Shown: positions 40,155 through 49,997 of the stretch, piece by piece | How the letters are laid out: the number at the start of each line of letters is the position of its first letter | Position numbering within the stretch: position 1 is the stretch's first letter | Made by a program: the position numbers and the translations under genes | Source of the DNA: Melanocharis versteri | Taxonomy: Eukaryota > Chordata > Aves > Passeriformes > Melanocharitidae | NCBI GenBank assembly: GCA_013397845.1 | Contig: VZTG01006403.1 | Location: forward strand, 857,443-921,442 | Length of the DNA: 64,000 nt | Direction: 5' to 3' | The notes under the pieces: model-generated | Database searches by the model: none | What the model was told of the DNA's origin: nothing | What the model saw: the letters and a program-made list of their open reading frames with translations, nothing else

Positions 40155-40269
40155 CTCTCAGAGAGGATGCTCATGTAGTGACTATGCTGTGTAAGGAGAT
40201 AAGTGCAGGGATTTTTATCCTTTTTCCAAACTCCTGGATTGCCCCAAAACATCGTTGCACCTTGGATGT
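40155..40269 (-). other. Candidate exon on minus strand, open frame
   Basis: Read on the minus strand, a long pyrimidine tract (CAGTTTTCTTCCCCTCTTCA, then CCAG) ends beside 40269. The block ends with GAGAG followed by GTAAGAGA (donor at 40154-40153). The 115-bp block is open in one frame for 37 codons, beginning IQGATMFWGNPGV, with two spare bases at each end, and the frame stops (TAA) immediately inside the donor. I recognise no protein. Both splice signals are among the best in the window, but no partner exon could be linked in phase. Confidence 0.18.
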
Positions 40270-41648
40270 CTGGTGAAGAGGGGAAGAAAACTGAGAGACA
40301 GGTTTCCTGCCAGTAATTATTTTACATAGTCTAAGCAGAGGAAAACTGGAAGGAGAGAAAGGCAGTGCAGAAAATTATCTCACTGAGGCAAAAACAAAAT
40401 GCAGAAGCTAGAGCTTTGCTTGGAGCCAGCTGGCCCCTTAGCTGGCCTGCTGTAGGGTTGTCTCCAGATGAAAAGCAGTTCTGTTGCTCTTCTCCCCTTT
40501 TATTTGAGAAAAAGCAAGTGGCTGAATGTTGGATGGCATGGCAGGGGCCTCTTTTCCACTTTACAGATTAAATAGTCCTGCCTGAGTGAGTCCAAGAACA
40601 GAAAAAGTATAACTTCATCTCATGTTGGCTGCGAAGGTTTGATTCTCTGGGGGCCTTTCTTCCAGGGACTTTTCAGCAAACAATAAAATTATGAAACAGA
40701 GCTAAACTTATTGGTTCTTAATTGAGCAGATCTCCCCTGGAATGAGTGGGTTGTTTACTGCTTTGAATCCTGCAGAATTTGATCCAGCATTTGCTTTTGG
40801 ACTCAGTTTGAAGGAAAAACAGAAAGAAAAGGAAAACAAACATGAATTGTAGAATCAATTTTGAGCTGAATTCTGCTCCCTAGTGTTTTTTTGCTTCTAG
40901 TGGATTGCAAACAAACAGGGAAATCTTCCTCATGCAAGAAGCTCTCACCTTGCATAGCATCTGCCTACCCAACTCCTCTGTCCTTCTGTCTCTGCAGCAT
41001 CTCTTGTGTAGGATAGGAAAGAAGAAGGTGAAACTGATATATGGTGCGCTGGGTACGAATAGAGCTTGACTGCCAGGCAGGTCTTTCAGAGAAAATTCCA
41101 CCCATCATCACCTCTGAGATGGACAGATGATCTTGGGACACATGGAGATCATGATTTCATAGTTTGGAAGTGGGACTGGATCTTTATAGCACTTAGGTAT
41201 TACACTTTGTTGGGGATAAGAAAGAAATGGCAGGTGAATAGAACAGAATCGGGGAAAACAAAATTTACTTGATCAAGCTAACACTAAGTTTTGCACAGAA
41301 AAACCTTTGCACTGAAATTACAGATGAATAGGAGTCTGCCTGAAGCGGCTTGGTTTTGCTCTCATGACCATGAGAGTTAAAGTTCCCCATTAACCCAAGC
41401 AATCTAGAAAGTAGGAAGCAGATAATGGAACATTTCTGTCACCACTAAGGAGGGCTCCCATTAAATTGCTTGTAGGTCTTTGAAAAGGTCAGTCAAAGCT
41501 TAAGCAACCCCCTGTTGTTTGACAACATCAGAGCTCAAACGCCGTGATTCTGAAGAACTCTGCTCTTTGAAAGAGGGGGATGTTTAATTACCTTTTGAAA
41601 GCTGGCAGCAAGACAGGATGCAAGGATGTTTTCTTTCCTTTGTGTCAG

Positions 41649-41765
41649 TTGAAAAACGTGCTATTTTGGGACATGAGAGCAACTAACCTACTGCACGAGA
41701 GGAGACTGTCCCTTCCTCTGGCCTGCTGTTGGGAGAAAAGCAAAGGCAAGAGGATATTAGTGAAG
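41649..41765 (+). other. Candidate exon inside a 146-codon ATG open frame
   Basis: A strong polypyrimidine acceptor (TTTTCTTTCCTTTGTGTCAG) ends at 41648 and AAG|GTGAGC follows 41765. The 117-bp block is exactly 39 codons and is open in phase 0. It lies within an open frame from a true ATG at 41580 to 42020, the longest ATG-started frame noticed on the plus strand. The translation shows no domain, signal peptide or repeat that I recognise, and its second half (about 41870-41950) is composition-driven hydrophobic and cysteine-rich sequence. An open frame this long is expected about once by chance in 64 kb. Confidence 0.18.
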
Positions 41766-44700
41766 GTGAGCCTGCTGCAGGAAGGAAGCCTTGACACAAG
41801 AATGTTTGTGGAAGGGGAGGCAGAAGATCTTGATGCCTTTCTTAATGTTGTATCAATGTGTCAATTCTGTTTGCCTTTAAATATATACTTTTTTTTATTG
41901 GCCTTGTTTTGCAGGAAGACATTGGTGCGGTTGCAGGAAATCAACTGCTGTCACTTTAATAAAATTTGCTTTCATCATCAAAGGCATTGGCAAACTGTTT
42001 GCAGGAGTTTTAATTTTTAAAATTGCATTGCATCTGCTCCCTCCCAGGGGCAGTCTTTCACAGTGCTGGTTTTATGCTCTTCAACTATATATATAGGGAT
42101 TTTTTTTTCCAATGGTTTGGATTTGTGGCATCTAAACAAGCTAAACAGAAACTGTGCCTCAGGGAGAAACATCCTCTTAAGTAACTGAAAATAAACTTGG
42201 ATGGCATGCCTTGTGTAATATACAAATTCAGCTGTGCACATGGTGGGAACAGAGCATTGGACATGGTACCTGCCACTGTAAAGAGAACACAAACATATGT
42301 GTAACATATGCTTGTGGTAAATGTAAAAGAGGTGTCTAAGAGGAAAAGGCCATTTGGTTTGGATGTCTCCAGCTAAACCTGTCCAAGAGGCTGAGTATCC
42401 CTCATTCTAATTTCATATACAGTACATGAAGTAAAAACAAGCACTTACTGCGCTAACTCTTCCTTCCATCAGCATTCACAGGTATTTGATGTCACCTTGG
42501 AGGAAAGGCCTGGTCCACCAGTGCTCAGGGGTTATGGCTAAATACAAATTCCAAAGCAGATTTGTCTCACCCAGGACGTGCTACTCTGATCAGCAGGCAC
42601 ACCAGCTCAGTGAACAGGGAAGAGTTTGTGCCTACCAAGGGGCAGTAGGAGAAGTGCAGCCTTGTGCAGACTCGGTGGTCTTTTTGGAAATGGAGGCCTG
42701 CCTAGGAACAAAAGTTGATGCTGTAGATGAGCGAGATCTTTACCCTTGGTGGGATATAAATGACACCAGTGTGGAAGAATCACATCTAAGTTTGATGTCG
42801 GCGTGGGTTTATCCCTTTATAATGGGCAAAATATATGGTCTTCCTTTACTCTGTTCTTCTGCTGTGTACTGGTTTTGTCAGGGAAAGAGTTAACTTTGTT
42901 CATAGGAGCTTGCATGGTATTCTGTTTTGGATTTGGGATGAAAGGGGTTGATAGCACAGGGGTGCTTTAGTTATTGCTGAGCTGCACTTGCACAGCGTCA
43001 AGGCCTTTTCTGCTTTGCCTTCTGCCCCAACAATGAGGAAGGTGGGAGAAGACACAGCCAGGACTGCTGACCCCAGCTGGCCAAAGGGATATCCCACTAC
43101 CACACAGCATCATGCCCAACAACAAGCAGGAAAGGAAGAAGGTGGGGGGGGACATTTTGAGCTATGGCATCTGCTTTCCCATGTAATTGTTATGTGTGAC
43201 AGAGCCCTGCTCCTCTGGAGATGGCTGATGAGAAGTAGTGGATTAATTTCTTATTTTCCTTTGCTCGTGAACACAGCTTTTACTTTACCTCATAAACTGT
43301 TTTTATCTCAACCCATGAGGTTTTGCCCTTTTACCCTTCCGATGCTCTTCCCCATTCCACAGTGGCTGTGTGGGGCTGAGCTGGGTTTAAACCACAAGAA
43401 GCTGGTAGACCACAATGGTCACTGGCCTTTGCTAACCTGCAGATCTATTTACACAGGTAGCCCAGAGCTCTTGTGCCTTGAGTAGCCATTGTCTCTGGTG
43501 CTAATGGTTAGCTTTGCTGTGGCCAGGCAAAGCAAATGATTAAGGATTTAAGCAATATTAAGAAAGGTCAGCCATGCATCAGCTGTTCGTCATCCTTCAC
43601 TGTACTGTACACACGCAATGACCAGTCTCAGAAGCCCCAGGCACGATAGGTCTTGGCAGGCTGGACACAGCCACACCTGAGCTTGCTCAGCTGGACTCCA
43701 AGGGCAGCCTGGAAACCCCTGCCCAAACAGCTGCTCATTAGGCTTGGAGGTGCTGAGTGTTCTTACTGAAAACTGTTCTGCTGACGGTCATGCTGGCTGG
43801 TATGAAGGACTGGGTGGTAGGGCGCTGCATATTCCTAAACTGGAAATGTGGCCTTTGCGATACTTGGCTGATTAGTTTTAATGCCACATATTAGGCAGAG
43901 GAATATTGGCTAAGACAGGTAAGCAGTGCTAATTACATGCTGAAAGAAGGCTGCAACCCTAATAGGCGGAAGCAGGCATGCGTTATATCTCGAATCTGTT
44001 GTTGCTGCTCAGTGCTACCGCAGATTGATCCTTTCTGGTACTGTGCAGCTTTGGCTTCACTCGCGTGTGACAACGCAGCTCTCTTCGTGTCCTCTGCAAA
44101 TGTCACTGACAACAAAAAGAAGAATCTCATCATCTCACTGTATATATTGGAACCCATATCAGGAGGTGGTGTAATTATGTAAGAGGGGTTGTCCTGTAGT
44201 ATTTAAAACATTCTGTGTTACGCCTATTCTGGGTGTTACACACGAGTCTTCTATATATATCTATAAATCCTCACCCATTTTCCTCATCAGCTCAAGCCTA
44301 GATGAACAGGAAGGTTTGCATCTTGATTGCCCTGTGAACAAGGATATAACCCTCGCCCCATCCTTGCTGGAAATTCTTGCATTATAATTTGTTTCTGACA
44401 AAGTGAACATGTAAGAAAAGAATTTTTTGTTTTGCCATGCACACTAGCAATTTTGTGATGACCATGTTTGACAATTAATTGGCTCCTTACCAAGAGTGAA
44501 AACAATAGATACCTATTTTCAGCTGGGAAAGCCACACTCAGTATGTTCCCTGGCCAAGATAAAGCACTGAAGCAGCATGACACAAAGTGCTCCAAGCTCC
44601 CTCCATGGCTTTTCTTTTTTAACAGATCTGCTGATGAACTTGCCTTTTTTTCCTCCCATGTCTCCTCTATTGACTGAAAGTATCTTTTCCTATAGTTAGG

Positions 44701-45114
44701 TGGTTTTTTTGCACTAGAACAAGTATCTAAGTGCATGTTGTTTCTTGAGAACAGGCGTATAGCTGTGCGTGTTACTAAAGGAGGTGTGCTCACAGACTTG
44801 GTGAGAGGTTGGGAAGTCCTGACATGATGAAAAAATGTTGTTAGCTAGACTGAAAATGAAACCTTAGAAAAATGTTTGACATGGCTGTAGTTATTGTTTC
44901 CTTGGTGCATACTGTTGCTATGTTTGATATGTGGAAACTGGTAAGAATAAATCAGATTGCTAGACAGATTACTGGTACTTGAAATGCTCGCTGCTCTAGC
45001 TGACAGAGGAATGGTAACATATCTTTACGTATGCCAGTGGCTAAAAGAGAACAGTCATTCAACCTTTGAACACTTGCAGAGATTTTTCCGACTTTAATCA
45101 TGTCTGAGAAATAT

Positions 45115-45138
45115 ATTTTGAAAACGATTTTTCAAAAT
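45115..45138. repeat. Perfect 10-bp inverted repeat, 4-nt loop
   Basis: ATTTTGAAAA, then CGAT, then TTTTCAAAAT. The arms pair perfectly. The short AT-rich stem is not a miRNA-type hairpin, which would need a longer stem. Confidence 0.93.
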
Positions 45139-47160
45139 CTCTATTTGTGGAATAAAAACGCATATGTTTATTCTAAGGTAGAATATTTTACAGTCTTCCA
45201 TTTTACCTATTCTTTGTAAATGCAGCAATTTCTATTAAACTCAGTCCAGGCAGGATGTTTAAGCACAAAAACAAAAAACAAAATCAAGGTAGTTCCTGTT
45301 CCAAAACATCTTTTGCAATACCTATATGTTCTTGAATTTCAGTTTCTTTCCTCAGTAGAACAGTCCTGATAGGCCAATTTTTCCCCTTTGTCCGCCCTGT
45401 TTGCTTTGTCTTTGCCAGTGGTAACAGCACACGAAGCAGATACCTTAAAACCTTCAAGCTCACAAGGTTCTAGAAGTATTCATAGCCATGAGTCTCTTGG
45501 TGCTGTACCAGCATCTTTCGGAGGAAGGAGGCACAGCAGAAGAGAAGGAGCTGTGTAAGGATCTGGCTGGATCCCACTGCTCCTGGCTCCCTGGCAGGTG
45601 GGTAGAGCGCGCACTGTCCCTGCATCCAGCTGTTTAGGATTGTTTATCTTGCGCTCCTGATGTTTTGTTTAGTCAGTGATGATGCATAAGATACAACTGG
45701 TTTTCACTTCCAGGTAGACAAAGTCCATGAAGCAACCAGGAGTCCCAAACATTTGTTGCTGGCTGAATGCTAAATAAACAGTAGCAACACCTAGCTGTGT
45801 GGGTGGCAATTAATCACATCAATCAACCAGATCAGCTAGCAAAGCTTTTTTTTTTTTCCTTTTCTTTCCTTTTGTTCCTTGTCTCCTCCCACCTTCATGC
45901 TTCCTGGTTGTTGGTCCTGCTGGCGGTGGAGCTGGATTACGTAATCCCTGTGCCGCCTCTTCTCTGATGGCCTGGCAATTTAGTGCTCTCAACCCAGTTT
46001 AGCAGGGGACTCTCAGCCTACCTTTGAGCATGGATTCCTTCTCTTTTTGTGTTTCTTAGAGAACTGAGCCAAAACTACTGCCTGCGGGCCTGTAGACTTT
46101 GTGGCCATTTGGACAACCCCCCTGGAAATTTCTGAACTCATTGTTTTAGCTAAATTTGATGAAGGAATAGAATTTTCAAAGATAAGTTCCTACAGCTTTT
46201 CTAAAATAAATGTGCAAAGGAAAAACTAAGTTAGTCACAGGGAAAAGTACCATCACAAACTCTTTTTCTATTAGGCACCTGTAATAAACATGGAAGAAAG
46301 ACTTTCTGAGGCATGGGACCATGGGAAAACCATTTTTCAAAGCCTGGATAAGCACCAGTAGTAACTGCTTGAAAAACACAAGTCCGCAGTTTTCTTTTCT
46401 GGGCTTTTTTTGCCTTTTTTTTTTTTTTAATAGGAATGTGATGGCAATTTTTTCTCAAAGCTAAAAAGCATTCTTTTTCTTAAAATTGGAGGAATATTTT
46501 CCTAGTCTTCCAGCTTTTCTTTTCTGTTTCATACTAGGTTTTAGGCAAAGACTTACCGATGTGAACTGTTAGACATTGCAGGAACTGGTGCTTGCAGAAA
46601 AATGCAGAATCCAAGTCAGTAAGTGAAGTGACTGTGGCAGATGATAGAGAGGAAAAGGTGACCAACTGGAGGAACTGGATATGTCTTTAAACACCAGACT
46701 CTGGTTTTCCCAGAAGGTGAAAATACCGAATAAAAAGAATCTTTATTTCTTGGTGGATTGTTATTATAAAATGACAGAAAATTTTATGTGAAGGGAATAA
46801 TTAAATATAAAAAACCAAATCTCAAGACCGGGACAGTGCCCAGTTTTCCTTTCCACATATGCTGTTTCAGGTTCCTTCATTTTTTACCTCATAATGGGAT
46901 CCTAGGGCTGTTTTTTGTCACAATATCTATGCTGTCATTTTTCCTGGAGCTGAATTCAACCCATCACTAGAATCAAGAATTTGGCTGTGTATGATCCGGT
47001 GGGATCAAGCTTCCTGTTCAGTAACCTTTCCTGTAGCCCTGCATCCACTTGCGTGTTGTACATCCCATGAAAGAGCAACCTAACAGGACTGGCATTTGGA
47101 GAAAAGAAAGTAAAGAGTGTAAAAATGTCCTTCTGAAGTTGTGTTCTCTTAGACAAAGGA

Positions 47161-47325
47161 GTGGCTGTGCTATGCCAGACTAAGTGTTCTTCTATCCCTG
47201 GGTCCTGTCTCTAAAGGTTTTAAATGTGGATGTCTAAGGAAATAGTGTATGGAGAGGGCAAGTAGCAGTGATGTGCTTCCAGCCTCCTGTGATGTGTGGT
47301 TGTGAGATTTCTGAACCAGAGACTA
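47161..47325 (+). repeat. Degraded amniote interspersed repeat
   Basis: The order GCCAGACTAAG...TTCTATCCCTGGGTCCTGTC, TCTAAAGG, GGCAAGTAGCAGTGATG, CCAGCCTCCTGTGATGTGTG, GTTGTGAGATTTCTGAACCA matches the pattern of an old dispersed repeat common in turtles, crocodilians and birds. In better copies that repeat begins with GGGTCAGACCAATGGTCCAT and ends near TTCCTGAGCCAGAGG. I am not certain of its formal family name. The copy is heavily diverged and non-coding. Confidence 0.42.
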
Positions 47326-47330
47326 AGTCT

Positions 47331-47346
47331 TTGTATAATTATACAA
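47331..47346. repeat. Perfect 16-bp palindrome
   Basis: TTGTATAATTATACAA equals its own reverse complement. It sits about 35 bp before an ATTTGCAT octamer (47382-47389) and a TTAATTAATTA run (about 47399-47409). Confidence 0.93.
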
Positions 47347-47381
47347 TGCTATAAAAAAATCCAGGTATAAAGGAATATCTT

Positions 47382-47412
47382 ATTTGCATATTAAAACATT
47401 AATTAATTATCC
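47382..47412. promoter_or_regulatory. Octamer plus homeodomain-type site cluster
   Basis: ATTTGCATATTAAAACATTA runs directly into ATTAATTAT, giving a POU octamer next to overlapping TAAT core sites, 35 bp after a perfect 16-bp palindrome. The composition resembles conserved non-coding elements. It lies just downstream of the degraded repeat at 47161-47325. Function is not shown. Confidence 0.25.
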
Positions 47413-48595
47413 CTGCCATTCTCCTGTACTCGCCAGGGAAGAACTGTTTAATCTCCCTGGTGGTGGTAATCAATTACCATATAATAGGCTAAGAAATACA
47501 AGAACAAGAAAAAAAACATGCAGGAAATGTGCAGGTAGGAAATTTTTGGCTCTGTCTGTAGCTGGGCGGATAGCAGTTTATTTCTATGCAGACTACAAGT
47601 TGTGAGCAGTAGTAACTTGCATCTTCTGCATGAGCTTAGGCCAGTTTTGCAGTCGGCCTGATTTGTGGGTACTCAAGAGAATGTAAAATCGTGTCGTTAT
47701 GTGGTCTTTGTGTGAAGCTGAAGGAAGTGAAGAGCTTCACTTGGTGGTTCAAGCTCATAAGAAGCTCATATTTAGGCTGGAAGGCTTGAGGTGCATGTTC
47801 CCACCCAGCGTGCAACCAAGGGAGGGTTTCAGGCTGCCCTAATCTTCATGCAGTTGGTAATACACAGGTTGTCTTGAGGGGCAGCAAAAATTGTTTCTCA
47901 GTAGCTCGCAGGTTATTTTTGAAACTTAATCTATTTAATTTCTTTAATGGTTTAGGCAGCAATTGACACTATGGAACACTGTGGGCTTGCAACACAGTAT
48001 GCACTAGCTTTTAGTATATTAAATAGCTCATTTTAATTCTGTCCTAAAATGGAATCCTTTTGCATCTCTCATGTTCATTACATAAGAAACAACCATAAAC
48101 CATGACCTTAGTCCTTGACACTAGTGGAAAGCATGTTAAATAAATATTTCTCTTCATTGTGGTCTTCAGCAACAGCAGGTTTAATTTAGTGAATTTAGAG
48201 TTTAATTTTATTCCTGTATAAGTTATAACAAAGGCTGCATGTTTCTCAAAGCCTTAACACTTCACTACAAAAAAAGAATTTTCTAGATTAGAATAGCTGA
48301 TCCAAAGGATAGGAACCTCTTCGTCTAATTTATAGATTTTATAGTAGATCCAGTTAATGTTCCAGGGAGAAGTAACAGGGTCAGATGAAGAGTGGTGAAG
48401 TAATAAAGACTAAAAGTATGAGATTCCAGGTTTTCATTTCCTCAGTGCTTTGTTAAAGTGTCAGTGGTTTTTCCAGTGATTTTTAAAATTTTAGTAATTT
48501 ATTGCTCCATATCAAATCTCTAGCTCCACTTGAATGGCAGTGGCTTAAGAATTCAAAATATTTTTAGATTCAATTTGCTAACCGGAGTTTAAGTT

Positions 48596-48653
48596 AAAAA
48601 AAACCCAAACCAGACAACTACCAACAAAAAAAACCCCACAAAAACGAAAAAAC
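48596..48653 (-). repeat. A/C-rich low-complexity tract
   Basis: AAAAAAAACCCAAACCAG, then ACTACCAAC, AAAAAAAACCCC and ACAAAAACGAAAAAACTC; the complement of the G/T-rich class. Confidence 0.84.
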
Positions 48654-49886
48654 TCCTAGAAGCCACAGTTTTAAGAATGATTTCAATCACATGAGGGCAC
48701 GGTAGCTGGTTTGAAGGAGTATTGCATCCATCTTTGGTAAAACACTTGCTTTCTAGGAATTTGTGGTCAGCAAAATTTATAAAAACAGCTACATGACAAT
48801 GCTTTAGCAGATTTTGTCCAACGACTCTGCAGTCTTCTCCTTACTTTGAAATGGAAGGCTACCAGAAGCTGACAGCGGTGAAGTTGGCCAGGTCAGCCTG
48901 CCTACTACTGAGTCGTTGACTTTTGCAGTTTCTTTGAAATACTTTGGGCTGTCACCTACCTCTGCTCTTCACATCTGTGTACTTTCTAAGGTCATTTGTC
49001 AACTAAAGAATTTAGAATCTCATGTCTGGAACACAGCACCTTGGGCTGCCATACTGCTGAACTAGCTTCTTTTATACCCTGTTTTTCCTCACCAGATTAG
49101 ATGACGTTGCTTCCACTGAAAGGTTGATTCACTTCAGTGATTGACGGGAAGGTGAACAAGAGATTTGAAAGCTTCAGAACAGAAATCCCTTTACTAAATC
49201 AGGCATGTTCTGCTTTTTACAAAATTAGCTCCTCCAGCTCTATCAGGGATTAAAATTTTTTGCAATTCAGAAGATGGTGTACAAAAAAAGAAATTCTTTG
49301 TGCTGTTAACAGCTGGTAGTGCCAAAGTAGATTATGCCGTTATTTGCTTAGAAGAAAAACAACACTTGCAATCTGACCTTAGTGAAGTATTTTTACTGCG
49401 TTCAACTGTTGAAACATAACATCAGAACCTAACTACAAAAGTGGTAAAATGGCTAGCATTTGCATCTTCTACCAGTTAAGTACTGCTTGTGAATTCTATA
49501 ACAATTTTTTCTCCCTTAAATTCCAATAATTCAGCGAATTTTCATGTTAGAGTTTTGTCCGCTGATCCAGCAACTGTATATCTGTAGGGATATAAATGTG
49601 TTTTACTTATCTTCACAATGGAAGGCTAAGGGGGTGCAGCTTGGTCCGAATAACCAGCGAGAAATATGCTGCTTTTTCACTCTCCTCTTTTCCACCTTGT
49701 CCTCCAGCACATCCCGCAGAAGTAACACTCCTTACAAGATCTCCACTTCTTGCCAAGATGTAGGGCAGAAGTTTAATGCATATCTAGAGTCCCTTTAGGA
49801 TAAATAATTTTTAAGTGATGAAACTCTACCAACCACACAGCTGAGGAGCAAGGATCTTTTCAGTATATCCATCTATTTCTTTGCAG

Positions 49887-49997
49887 ACCCATAGAGAATC
49901 CATTCAGAGACCAAAGGGAGCGCGCCATTGCTGGAAAAAGAGAGGAGGTTCCAAGACAAAGGGCTTCACGATGCTGTGATTCTGTATGAACACAAAG
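49887..49997 (+). other. Candidate non-coding exon
   Basis: A good acceptor (CATCTATTTCTTTGCAG) ends at 49886 and AAAG|GTAAGC follows 49997, bounding 111 bp. Two frames run into stops near the 3' end and the third has a stop at its second codon, so if spliced this would more likely be an exon of a long non-coding RNA or a UTR exon than an internal coding exon. RNA evidence is needed. Confidence 0.17.

Larger units (their letters stand above)
35576..47160. other. Non-coding sequence with longest chance frames
   Basis: No gene recognised apart from the low-confidence exon candidates. The longest frames of the window lie here: 42988-43485 on + (165 codons, TTG start) and 44287-44793 on - (168 codons, GTG start). 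Neither shows conserved motifs. The area 36090-36270 is moderately GC-rich. The 38.2 kb A/C tract, the 45.1 kb inverted repeat and T runs at 45.85 and 46.42 kb are the only structures seen. Confidence 0.78.

Noticed and set aside
40545..40585. TCCACTTTACAGATTAAATA, possible reverse MIR core
   Set aside because: Only about 15 bp agree with the MIR complement, and the flanks do not follow.
41115..41175. CR1-like words (GACAGATGATCTTGGG and CATGATTTCATAG)
   Set aside because: Spacing and intervening sequence do not follow the CR1 3' order, so probably chance.
42988..43485. 165-codon plus-strand open frame
   Set aside because: It starts at TTG, has no recognisable motif, and its composition follows the local DNA. 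One or two frames of this size are expected by chance at this base composition.
44287..44793. 168-codon minus-strand open frame
   Set aside because: It starts at GTG, shows no domain or splice-supported structure, and its lysine and serine runs reflect A-rich DNA.
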